Below, one piece after another: positions 8,464 through 15,675 of a stretch of 46,076 nucleotides of DNA; the stretch's first letter is position 1; every line of letters starts with the position of its first letter. The position numbers were made by a program, and so were the translations under genes. Below the pieces are notes generated by a model, which worked only from the letters and a program-made list of their open reading frames with translations, was not told where the DNA came from and ran no database searches. Origin of the DNA: Acetofilamentum sp. GTDB taxonomy: Bacteria > Bacteroidota > Bacteroidia > Bacteroidales > DYOH01. Where the stretch lies: positions 1-46,076 of the forward strand of contig DYOH01000019.1 in NCBI GenBank assembly GCA_020720625.1, given 5' to 3'.

Positions 8464-9999
8464 ATGGATGGATTAGATTTAGCACTAGTTAACTGGTCGA
8501 GAGCTCAGTTCGCCTTAACCGTCATGTATCACTGGATTTTCGTACCATTGACACTAGGTTTGGCTTTTATAATTGCGTTTATGGAAACGCTTTATGTTCG
8601 TACCGGAAAAGATGAGTGGAAAACGACCACCCAGTTCTGGATGAAACTTTTTGGTATCAACTTTGCCATTGGCGTAGCAACCGGAATTATTCTGGAATTT
8701 GAATTTGGAACCAACTGGTCGAATTATAGTTGGTTTGTTGGCGATATTTTTGGTGCGCCACTTGCTATTGAAGGTATTATGGCCTTTTTTATGGAATCCA
8801 CCTTTATCGCCGTAATGTTTTTTGGATGGGATAAAGTGAGCAAAAAATTTCACCTTTGGTCTACATGGTTAACCGCCTTTGGTGCCAATTTATCCGCCTT
8901 ATGGATTTTGGTTGCAAACGGATGGATGCAACTCCCAGCAGGTATGAGCTTTAACCCGGAAACAGCGCGCAATGAGATGGAAAATTTCTGGGAAGTGCTT
9001 TTTTCGCCGGTAGCCATCAATAAATTTCTACACACCGTTTCTTCGGGATATGTGCTTGCATCTTTATTTGTTATTGGCATTAGCGCTTGGTTTTTGCTCA
9101 AAAAAAGAAATCAGGTTTTTGCCCGAAAAAGTATTGTTGTAGCATCCCTTTTCGGTCTTATATCATCTGTTTATCTTATAGTTACAGGTGACGAATCGGC
9201 TCGTGTTATGGCCAAATACCAACCTATGAAATTTGCCGCCATGGAAGGTTTGTACGATGGTAAGGAAGGAGCTCCATTAGTTGCAATGGGTTTCTTTGGA
9301 AAAAAATCGGCTGAATCTCAACGCGAAGAATTTGCCGTTAAACTCGAAATTCCAAACTTTTTATCATATATGGCTTTCCTTGATCCGAATGCCTTTGTGC
9401 CCGGAATAAAAGATTTGGTGCATGGAAACCCCGAAAGAGGTTTAGTGCCCTACGAACAGCGCATTGCAAATGGTAAAATTGCCATAGAAGCTTTGGCTGC
9501 ATACAAAAATGCTAAAAAAGCCGGCGATGAAGCAGCTGCCATAGAAGCCGAAAAAGTTTTCAGAGCCAATTTTAAAGATTTCGGCTACGGATATTACTAT
9601 CAACGCGATATACACGAGCTAATTCCGCATGTTCCAACTACTTTCTATGCTTTTCATACCATGGTTATTTTAGGTGGATGGTTTTTGCTGATGTTTTTCC
9701 TGGCCTTGTTCTTTGAATACAAGAACAAATTGGAAAACAAACGTTGGCTTTTGTGGGCGATGGTTTGGACCATTCCACTGGGTTTTATAGCACAGCAAAC
9801 AGGTTGGATTGTGGCCGAAGTTGGCCGTCAGCCTTGGGTTATTCAGGATTTGATGCCTACCATTGCGGCTGTATCGAATATTGAAGTAACCAATGTACAA
9901 ATTACATTCTGGATGTTCTTTATCACTTTTACTTTTTTATTGATTGCCGAATTTCGCATCATGTTCAAACAAATTGATAAAGGCCCTTCTCAAGCTTAA
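8464..9999 (+). CDS. cydA: Cytochrome bd ubiquinol oxidase subunit I
   Basis: Haem-bearing, quinol-oxidising subunit of the bd-type terminal oxidase in the cytoplasmic membrane, used at low oxygen. The 511-residue product has R-x-Q-F-A-L-T-V-M-Y-H-W (H23, equivalent to E. coli His19), the quinol-site stretch Y-Q-P-M-K-F-A-A-M-E-G and, near the end, the G-R-Q-P-W motif. The periplasmic Q loop is long (E. coli-like), including an Ala/Glu/Lys-rich part. It is the second gene of the operon with DUF4492, cydB and a small downstream gene. No cydDC transporter genes are in the window. Confidence 0.97.
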   Translation: MDGLDLALVNWSRAQFALTVMYHWIFVPLTLGLAFIIAFMETLYVRTGKDEWKTTTQFWMKLFGINFAIGVATGIILEFEFGTNWSNYSWFVGDIFGAPLAIEGIMAFFMESTFIAVMFFGWDKVSKKFHLWSTWLTAFGANLSALWILVANGWMQLPAGMSFNPETARNEMENFWEVLFSPVAINKFLHTVSSGYVLASLFVIGISAWFLLKKRNQVFARKSIVVASLFGLISSVYLIVTGDESARVMAKYQPMKFAAMEGLYDGKEGAPLVAMGFFGKKSAESQREEFAVKLEIPNFLSYMAFLDPNAFVPGIKDLVHGNPERGLVPYEQRIANGKIAIEALAAYKNAKKAGDEAAAIEAEKVFRANFKDFGYGYYYQRDIHELIPHVPTTFYAFHTMVILGGWFLLMFFLALFFEYKNKLENKRWLLWAMVWTIPLGFIAQQTGWIVAEVGRQPWVIQDLMPTIAAVSNIEVTNVQITFWMFFITFTFLLIAEFRIMFKQIDKGPSQA

Positions 10000-10023
10000 T
10001 CATTAACCTTAAAATTTAATACA

Positions 10024-11226
10024 ATGTTCGAAGCATTATCATATTCATTTTTACAACATTATTGGTGGGCAATTGTTTCTCTTCTTGGAGCATTACTTGT
10101 ATTTCTGTTGTTTGTGCAAGGAGGCCAGACCTTAATTTTTTCCATTGGAAAAACAGAACTAGAGCGCACCATGCTCATAAATACGCTGGGTCGTAAATGG
10201 GAATTTACTTTTACCACGCTTGTTACTTTTGGCGGTGCATTTTTTGCATCTTTTCCATTGTTCTACAGCACCAGTTTTGGTGGCGCTTATTGGGTATGGA
10301 TTCTTATTCTGTTTGCCTTTATTGTGCAGGCTGTTTCGTATGAATACCGTACAAAACCAAACAACTTTTTGGGTCAACGCACCTACGAATACTTTCTTTA
10401 TTTCAATGGAGCGATTGGCACTATTTTGCTCGGTGCCGCTGTTAGTACATTCTTTACCGGCTCGGCATTTACCATAGATAAAATGAACTTAACCAATATT
10501 GGTTCAAATCCGGCCATTTCTTATTGGGTAGGACCTGCACATGGTTTGGAAGCTGCTTTGGTTATTCAGAATCTGGCACTTGGATTAGCCGTTTTCTTCC
10601 TTTCCAGAGTTTTAGGTTTACTTTACTTCTTCAATACCATTGATAAAGATGTAATTGTGGAAAGAAGCCGTAAATCGCTGTTAATCAACTCTGCACTATT
10701 TTTGGTATTTTTCTTATTCTGGCTGATTCGTCTCTTATTTTTAGATGGTTTTGCCGTTAATCCGGAAACAAATGTTGTATTTTTGGAGCCTTACAAATAT
10801 TTGCACAATTTCTTGCAAATGCCAATAGTACTCATTATACTGCTACTTGGTGTTGTTGGTGTGCTTTATGGAATAGCCATGCCTCTGCTAAAAAAAGATG
10901 GAACAAAAAGTATTTGGTTTGCAGGAACAGGAACAGTTTTAACCGTTTTTGCTCTTTTGTTAAATGCCGGCTACAATAATACTGCTTTCTATCCTTCTTA
11001 TCCTTGGGATAAAGCTGTTATTGACAACACCGAAGCGATAAATGCATTTATGCAAAGCTCTTTAACTATAGAAAATAGTTCTTCGAGCCAATTTACATTA
11101 ATTGTAATGAGCTATGTTTCTTTATTAGTTCCTTTTGTTTTGGCCTATGTTTTCTATGCTTGGCGTGCTATAAACAACAAAAAGATTACTGAAGACGAAA
11201 TGGAAGGAAGTTCACACGTTTATTAA
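10024..11226 (+). CDS. cydB: Cytochrome bd ubiquinol oxidase subunit II
   Basis: Second large subunit of the bd oxidase, 400 residues with about nine membrane segments. The V-Q-G-G-Q-T-L stretch near 30 and the F-I-V-Q-A-V-S-Y-E-Y-R motif near 105 are typical of CydB. It starts 24 bases after cydA in the same operon and is followed 20 bases later by a 46-codon gene encoding a single-pass protein. The C-terminus is hydrophilic (E-D-E-M-E-G). Confidence 0.96.
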   Translation: MFEALSYSFLQHYWWAIVSLLGALLVFLLFVQGGQTLIFSIGKTELERTMLINTLGRKWEFTFTTLVTFGGAFFASFPLFYSTSFGGAYWVWILILFAFIVQAVSYEYRTKPNNFLGQRTYEYFLYFNGAIGTILLGAAVSTFFTGSAFTIDKMNLTNIGSNPAISYWVGPAHGLEAALVIQNLALGLAVFFLSRVLGLLYFFNTIDKDVIVERSRKSLLINSALFLVFFLFWLIRLLFLDGFAVNPETNVVFLEPYKYLHNFLQMPIVLIILLLGVVGVLYGIAMPLLKKDGTKSIWFAGTGTVLTVFALLLNAGYNNTAFYPSYPWDKAVIDNTEAINAFMQSSLTIENSSSSQFTLIVMSYVSLLVPFVLAYVFYAWRAINNKKITEDEMEGSSHVY

Positions 11227-11246
11227 ATTTTAAAAAGAAAAATATT

Positions 11247-11387
11247 ATGGAAATTACTTTTGATATTACACCCTATATAATCTGGTTTTTCACATGGCCG
11301 CTGCTCGTTGTGGTAAGCTACCAAATTATAAAAATCGGCATAAAAAAATGGGAACAAAAAAACGAAGCAACTGCTAAAAAAGTATAG
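11247..11387 (+). CDS. Candidate CydX-like small subunit of cytochrome bd
   Basis: A 46-residue single-pass membrane protein encoded 20 bases after cydB and 20 bases before the operon terminator. The N-terminal 10 residues are hydrophilic, then a hydrophobic helix (about 10-31) begins with I-I-W-F-F-T-W-P-L-L, followed by a basic, charged tail (K-K-W-E-Q-K). E. coli CydX opens its helix with W-Y-F-A-W-I-L-G at the same operon position, so the aromatic W-[YF]-F-x-W pattern and topology match. The N-terminal extension of about 12 residues is a difference. Known: CydX stabilises the haem site of bd oxidases. Inferred: this is its Bacteroidota counterpart. The gene is short enough to be missed by automatic callers. 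Confidence 0.72.
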   Translation: MEITFDITPYIIWFFTWPLLVVVSYQIIKIGIKKWEQKNEATAKKV

Positions 11388-11408
11388 CTTAAGCGTATTC
11401 ATATAAAA

Positions 11409-11443
11409 AAAACCTTTCGGATGCCAATTCGAAAGGTTTTTTT
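11409..11443 (+). terminator. Terminator of the cytochrome bd operon
   Basis: AAAACCTTTCG at 11409-11419 pairs perfectly with CGAAAGGTTTT at 11430-11440, with a 10-base loop and T run after it. It closes the DUF4492-cydA-cydB-small gene transcript. Confidence 0.93.
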
Positions 11444-11490
11444 GCTTTTTTCTAATTCGCCAAATTCTTGCTACAAAGATGTCGCAGCTA
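11441..11490 (+). repeat. Solitary degenerate copy of the 52-bp hairpin repeat
   Basis: Reads ttttttctaattcgccaaa, then the unit core ctacaaagatgtcgcagcta at 11471-11490. The right half of the GCAGC/GCTGC hairpin has been lost (caacaaatgc instead). It starts directly at the tail of the cyd terminator and marks the left boundary of the accessory island. Confidence 0.85.
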
Positions 11491-11554
11491 CAACAAATGC
11501 GATTTTGAAAATAAATTTACTTTGATTTGATTTAAATAAAACAACAAAATTCTT

Positions 11555-11562
11555 TAAATTTG
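11555..11562 (+). promoter_or_regulatory. Candidate -7 promoter element of the Rpn-family gene
   Basis: TAAATTTG matches the Bacteroidota -7 consensus TAnnTTTG and lies 17 bases before the ATG at 11579. TTTG occurs at 11526-11529, but the spacing (25 bases) is longer than usual, so only the -7 box is supported. Confidence 0.4.
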
Positions 11563-11578
11563 CATAAAATTAGATGAT

Positions 11579-12445
11579 ATGCAAGAACCTGAAAATAAAA
11601 TAGAAATAAAACAAAAATTCATAAATCCATTTACAGATTTTGGATTTAAAAAAATATTTGGCTCTGAACCAAACAAAGATTTATTAATTGATTTTCTAAA
11701 CGAATTGTTAAAAACGAAAGAGAAAATCAAGGATTTAACTTACAAAAAAACAGAGCATTTAGATTCAACCGAAGCAGATAGGAAAGCGATTTTTGATTTG
11801 TATTGTGAAAATGAAAAAGGTGAAAAATTTATTGTTGAATTACAAAAAGTTAAACAGCAGTTTTTTAAAGACAGAAGTTTGTATTATGCAACTTTTCCAA
11901 TACAAGAACAAGCAATAAAAGGTGAATGGAATTACGAACTAAAAGCAGTTTATTGCGTTGGTATTCTTGATTTTGTATTTGACGACAAAGATAAAGACAG
12001 ATTAGTTGTAGACGAAATCGGATTAATAAGCAAAAAAACAGGTAAAGTTTTTAACGATAAATTGAGTTTTGTTTACGTTCAAATGCCAAATTTTACGAAA
12101 ACAGAAGACGAATTAGAAACCCACGAAGATAAATGGTTTTATCTATTAAAAAACTTACATAAATTTGACAGAATACCATCAAAATTGCAAGATAAAATAT
12201 TTAAAAAAGTATTTAAAATTGCAGAAATTGCGAAATATTCAGCAGAAGAAAAACAACGATATATTGACAGTTTAAAATTCTATCTTGATTTAAAAAATTC
12301 TTTGGATTATGCAAAATATGAAGGAAAAGTAGAGATTATAATTGAAATGATTAAGGAAGGAATGAATAACGAATTAATTCATAGATTGACAAAACTGTCT
12401 TTTGAAAATATTGATGAAATTCGCAATATATTGAATAATAAGTGA
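11579..12445 (+). CDS. Rpn-family recombination-promoting nuclease / putative transposase (PD-(D/E)XK)
   Basis: A 288-residue protein opening with F-I-N-P-F-T-D-F-G-F-K-K-I-F-G, the hallmark of the Rpn/TIGR01784 family. The PD-(D/E)XK core is seen as Asp73 (A-I-F-D-L-Y) and E87-x-Q89 (F-I-V-E-L-Q-K). E. coli Rpn proteins are DNA endonucleases that raise RecA-independent recombination. The C-terminal part is Lys/Glu-rich and probably helical. The gene is AT-richer than its neighbours and sits between the cyd terminator and the first block of the hairpin array, so it may have been acquired with the repeats. Whether it acts on them is unknown. Confidence 0.85.
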   Translation: MQEPENKIEIKQKFINPFTDFGFKKIFGSEPNKDLLIDFLNELLKTKEKIKDLTYKKTEHLDSTEADRKAIFDLYCENEKGEKFIVELQKVKQQFFKDRSLYYATFPIQEQAIKGEWNYELKAVYCVGILDFVFDDKDKDRLVVDEIGLISKKTGKVFNDKLSFVYVQMPNFTKTEDELETHEDKWFYLLKNLHKFDRIPSKLQDKIFKKVFKIAEIAKYSAEEKQRYIDSLKFYLDLKNSLDYAKYEGKVEIIIEMIKEGMNNELIHRLTKLSFENIDEIRNILNNK

Positions 12446-12602
12446 TAATTCAGCTAGCATTTGCTAAAACGATAATTGCATCAAGGTTACTAACTTTGAA
12501 ACAAAGGAATAGAAATTTGAAACATCTTACATTCAACTCCTGCACCTGCCTTTAGCATTTTTCGGTGCTAAGCACCTTATTTTATTCAATTTTCATATTG
12601 TT
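12446..12602. other. Intergenic lead-in to the first repeat block
   Basis: No gene is seen. A lone hairpin of the array family lies here: GGTGC-TAA-GCACC at 12564-12576, preceded by tttttc as in complete units but without the ctacaaagat core. No promoter or terminator was recognised. Confidence 0.6.
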
Positions 12603-13108
12603 CTACAAAGATTCCGCAGCTACGCTGTTTTTCTTCTAATTCGCTAAATTCTTGCTACAAAGATGTCGCAGCTACGCTGCTTTTTTCTAATTCGACAATT
12701 ATTTTCTACAAAGATTTCGGTGCTACGCACCTTTTTGTAATACAATTTTCTTATTTTCTACAAAGATTTCGCAGCTACGCTGCTTGTTCTTTAATTCGCT
12801 AAATTCTTGCTACAAAGATGTCGCAGCTACGCTGCTAAAAAAATATTTTCACAAAATAATACGATTTTGTGGCTTTTTAGGGGCATCGCCCCGACATCTT
12901 TGTAGAAAACGCAGCCACCACAGAGAACAAAAAGGGGCGTAGCCCCGAAATATACCTTTTTGTATTTATTGTTCTACAAAGATTTCGCAGCTACGCTGCT
13001 TTTCTTCTAATTCGCTAAATTCTTGCTACAAAGATTTCGCAGCTACGCTGCTAAAAAAATATTTTCACAAAATAATACGATTTTGTGGCTTTTTAGGGGC
13101 ATCGCCCA
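12603..13108 (+). repeat. Hairpin repeat array, block 1 (period 51-52 bp)
   Basis: Copies of the core ctacaaagat(g/t)tcgcagc begin at 12603, 12655, 12706, 12758, 12810, 12974 and 13026, so the spacing is 51-52 bp except where a composite module (about 164 bp) intervenes. Each unit contains a 5-bp inverted repeat with a 3-base loop, usually GCAGC-TAC-GCTGC, and GGTGC-TAC-GCACC at 12719-12731. Between hairpins lie AT-rich linkers of two recurring types: ttctaattcg(c/a)..aatt and tttttgtaatacaatttt. The block ends in a composite module truncated within its third hairpin. Confidence 0.93.
12810..12905 (+). repeat. Composite repeat module able to fold as a four-way junction
   Basis: A 96-base module. 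The outer arms CTACAAAGATGTC (12810-12822) and GACATCTTTGTAG (12893-12905) are perfectly complementary over 13 bp. They enclose three hairpins: GCAGC/GCTGC (12823-12835), CACAAAAT/ATTTTGTG (12850-12871, six-base loop) and GGGGC/GCCCC (12880-12892). The first and third hairpins abut the outer stem without a gap. A further GGGGC-GTA-GCCCC hairpin follows downstream near 12934-12946. Confidence 0.85.
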
Positions 13109-13145
13109 GATTTCAATATAGAAAAGGTATTCTTTATAAAATATT

Positions 13146-13946
13146 TCAAAACATGAGCATAAATCCTTTATTCAATTTTTTATATTTTTCGATTTCTGCC
13201 TGTAAAAATTTTATTTCTTGTTCTGCAATAAATTCGCGGAATATTTCCAAATTCTCTTTTTCTTCGGTTTCATTCAGCGCATCAATATATTGAGCTCTAT
13301 CTTCAGTAAAAATCTTTATTAATGGTTCATTGTGATAGAGCTGAATGTAATTCATTAATAATCTCGCTGTTCGCCCATTCCCATCACCGAATGGGTGAAT
13401 GTTTACGAAATTATAATGAATATCGGCAGCAAGTTTCAATATTTCAGTTCCTTTTACCGCATCAATTTTCTGATTAATGGAAGTACATAATTGAGCTATC
13501 AAGCTTGGAACTTTTTTTAAATCAGGAAAATACTTTTTATCCACATATACTTGTGCAAGGCGCAAATCACCTTTAGAAGTATCAAAACTTCCAAGAGCAG
13601 TGTTTGTAAAACTTCCGGTGTTTTTCATTACATAGGCGGCAATTTCCTGAATAAATTCAACAGACAATTTTCGTTTTAGCTTAGCTTGTTCCTGAATAAA
13701 CTGAAATGCCGCAAAATGATCCTTGATCATTAAATGGTCTTGTAGTGGCTTTCCTGCCGCAGTAAGACCATTTTCCAGTAATATTTTAGTATCGGTTTCT
13801 GTCAGCGAACAACCTTCAATTTTGGTAGAATGCCAAACGATTGAAATAATACAAAATTTCTCATAATCGAGAACTTCTTGCAAATTCAGATTTTTGTATT
13901 CTTTGTTCAATTTATCTAAATCGCCCCACATACTATTATATTTCAA
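13146..13946 (-). CDS. Fic-domain protein, class II (N-terminal inhibitory helix)
   Basis: Probable protein AMPylase of 266 residues. The catalytic loop H-P-F-G-D-G-N-G-R-T-A-R (184-195) is complete, with catalytic His184, Asp188 for metal and both Gly/Arg phosphate contacts. The autoinhibitory motif (S/T)-x-x-x-E-(G/N) is present early as S40-T-K-I-E44-G45, which places it in the class with an N-terminal inhibitory helix. The C-terminus is Lys/Glu-rich; no DNA-binding domain or separate antitoxin gene is seen. The gene is flanked on both sides by blocks of the hairpin array, and its 3' end lies 38 bases from a truncated repeat module. Target unknown. Confidence 0.92.
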   Translation of the reverse strand: MKYNSMWGDLDKLNKEYKNLNLQEVLDYEKFCIISIVWHSTKIEGCSLTETDTKILLENGLTAAGKPLQDHLMIKDHFAAFQFIQEQAKLKRKLSVEFIQEIAAYVMKNTGSFTNTALGSFDTSKGDLRLAQVYVDKKYFPDLKKVPSLIAQLCTSINQKIDAVKGTEILKLAADIHYNFVNIHPFGDGNGRTARLLMNYIQLYHNEPLIKIFTEDRAQYIDALNETEEKENLEIFREFIAEQEIKFLQAEIEKYKKLNKGFMLMF

Positions 13947-14017
13947 TCATTTACATTAAATAAACTAATTTCAAATCTCATCTGCAAGATAGTAATTATT
14001 TTTTAAATTCGCATTAC

Positions 14018-14098
14018 TTACCATTGTTGCACATCTTCTATACTTTCTAATGTGTACAAGCTTTTCTCTGCTTCTTTTTGGAAAATTGCAGGCAGTTC
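14018..14098 (-). pseudogene. 3' remnant of a gene cut by the repeat array
   Basis: On the minus strand, 26 codons ending in TAA read E-L-P-A-I-F-Q-K-E-A-E-K-S-L, then Y-T-L-E-S-I-E-D-V-Q-Q-W. The composition looks like a real soluble protein C-terminus, unlike the surrounding low-complexity frames. The reading frame has no start codon: directly upstream, from 14098 on, the sequence is a repeat unit, and an in-frame TAG soon follows. I read it as the tail of a gene whose body was lost or replaced when the array expanded. Family not recognised. Confidence 0.4.
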
Positions 14099-14193
14099 GA
14101 CAAAGATTTCGCAGCTACGCTGCTAAAAAAATATTTTCACAAAATAATACGATTTTGTGGCTTTTTAGGGGCATAGCCCCGACATCTTTGTAG
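14098..14193 (+). repeat. Composite repeat module with imperfect outer arms
   Basis: Same plan as the module at 12810, with hairpins GCAGC/GCTGC, CACAAAAT/ATTTTGTG and GGGGC-ATA-GCCCC. The left arm reads cgacaaagatttc, so the outer stem against gacatctttgtag (14181-14193) has mismatches. It abuts the truncated gene at 14018-14098. Confidence 0.8.
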
Positions 14194-14623
14194 AAAACGC
14201 AGCCACCACCGAGAACAAAAGGGGCGTAGCCCCGAAATATACCTTTTTGTATTTATTGTTCTACAAAGATTTCGCAGCTACGCTGCTTTTTGTAATACAA
14301 TTTTCTTATTTTCTACAAAGATGTCGCAGCTACGCTGCTTTTCCTCTAATTCGACAATTATTTTCTACAAAGATGTCGCGGCTACGCTGCTTTTCTTCTA
14401 ATTCGTCAATTATTTTCTACAAAGATTTCGCAGCTACGCTGCTTTTCTTCTAATTCGACAATTACTTTCTACAAAGATTTCGCAGCTACGCTGCTTTTCC
14501 TCTAATTCGCTAAATTCTTGCTACAAAGATGTCGCAGCTACGCTGCTTTTCTTCTGATTCGCTAAATTCTTGCTACAAAGATTCCGCTGCTACGCTGCTT
14601 TTTTCTAATTCCCCAACATCTTG

Positions 14624-14713
14624 CTACAAAAATTTCTGCTAAAAAATAGATTTTTTTCACAAAATAATACGATTTTGTGGCTTTTTAGGGGCATAGCCCC
14701 GACATCTTTGTAG
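14624..14713 (+). repeat. Composite repeat module lacking its first hairpin
   Basis: The left arm is degenerate (ctacaaaaatttc) and the GCAGC/GCTGC hairpin is deleted. The CACAAAAT/ATTTTGTG and GGGGC-ATA-GCCCC hairpins and the right arm gacatctttgtag (14701-14713) remain. Confidence 0.8.
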
Positions 14714-15142
14714 AAAACGCAGCCACCACCGAGAACAAAAGGGGCGTAGCCCCGAAATATACCTTTTTGTATTTATTGTTCTACAAAGATTTCGCAGCTA
14801 CGCTGCTTTTCCTCTAATTCGCTAAATTCTTGCTACAAAGATGTCGCAGCTACGCTGCTTGTTCTTTAATTCGCTAAATTCTTGCTACAAAAATGTCGCA
14901 GCTACGTTGCTTTTTTCTAATTCGACAATTTTGTTCTACAAAGATTTCGGTGCTACGCACCTTTTTGTAATACAATTTTCTTATTTTCTACAAAGATTTC
15001 GCAGCTAAGCTGCTTTTCTTCTAATTCGACAATTACTTTCTACAAAGATGTCGCAGCTACGCTGCTTTTTTCTAATTCGCTAAATTCTTGCTACAAAGAT
15101 TCCGCAGCTACGCTGCTTTTCTTCTAATTCGCTAAATTCTTG

Positions 15143-15238
15143 CTACAAAGATGTCGCAGCTACGCTGCTAAAAAAATATTTTCACAAAATAATACGATTT
15201 TGTGGCTTTTTAGGGGCATAGCCCCGACATCTTTGTAG
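15143..15238 (+). repeat. Composite repeat module able to fold as a four-way junction
   Basis: A 96-base module of the same length and geometry as that at 12810: perfect 13-bp outer stem (15143-15155 with 15226-15238), hairpins at 15156-15168, 15183-15204 and 15213-15225. The loop of the third hairpin is ATA here and ATC in the other module, while the stems are conserved. Confidence 0.85.
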
Positions 15239-15600
15239 AAAACGCAGCCACCACCGAGAACAAAAGGGGCGTAGCCCCGAAATATACCTTTTTGTATTTA
15301 TTGTTCTACAAAGATTTCGCAGCTACGCTGCTTTTTTCAGATTCGTTAATTATTTTCTACAAAGATTTCGCAGCTACGCAGCTTTTCTTCTAATTCGCTA
15401 AATTCTTGCTACAAAGATGTCGCAGCTACGCTGCTTTTTGTAATACAATTTTCTTATTTTCTACAAAGATGTCGCAGCTACGCTGCTTTTTTCTAATTCG
15501 TCAATTACTTTCTACAAAGATTTCGCAGCTACGCTGCTTTTCTTCTAATTCGTCAATTATTTTCTACAAAGATGTCGCAGCTACGCTGCTAAAAATAGAT

Positions 15601-15675
15601 GCTTTTTACAAAAATGCGGCAAAATATTGCTCTTTTTAAGGCGTAGTCTAAAAATCAATTTAGAAAACCTAGCCC
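15601..15675. other. Right boundary of the repeat island
   Basis: AT-rich, no gene. Contains a decayed array piece (aaggcgtagtctaaa) and leads directly into the 3' end of the EI24 gene. No clear terminator for that gene was found. Confidence 0.5.

Larger units (their letters stand above)
14098..15600 (+). repeat. Hairpin repeat array, block 2 (period 51-52 bp, about 23 units)
   Basis: Unit cores begin at 14098 (variant), 14261, 14313, 14365, 14417, 14469, 14521, 14573, 14624, 14781, 14833, 14885, 14936, 14988, 15040, 15091, 15143, 15306, 15357, 15409, 15461, 15512 and 15564. Spacing is 51 or 52 bp, except for 157-163 bp across three composite modules. Hairpins are mostly GCAGC-TAC-GCTGC. Variants include GGTGC-TAC-GCACC (14949-14961), GCGGC/GCTGC and GCAGC/GTTGC. 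No credible protein is encoded; open frames in the array are by-products of the repeat. Confidence 0.95.

Noticed and set aside
14098-15600. CRISPR array
   Set aside because: Spacing is regular, but the sequences between the cores are themselves recurring variants rather than unique spacers, unit length is tied to linkers, and no cas gene is nearby.
14247-15639. Open frames of 68-77 codons within the repeat array
   Set aside because: They merely translate the repeat (recurring R-S-Y-A-A-F and F-Y-K-D-F pieces), have no initiation signal and shift frame with the 51/52-bp spacing.
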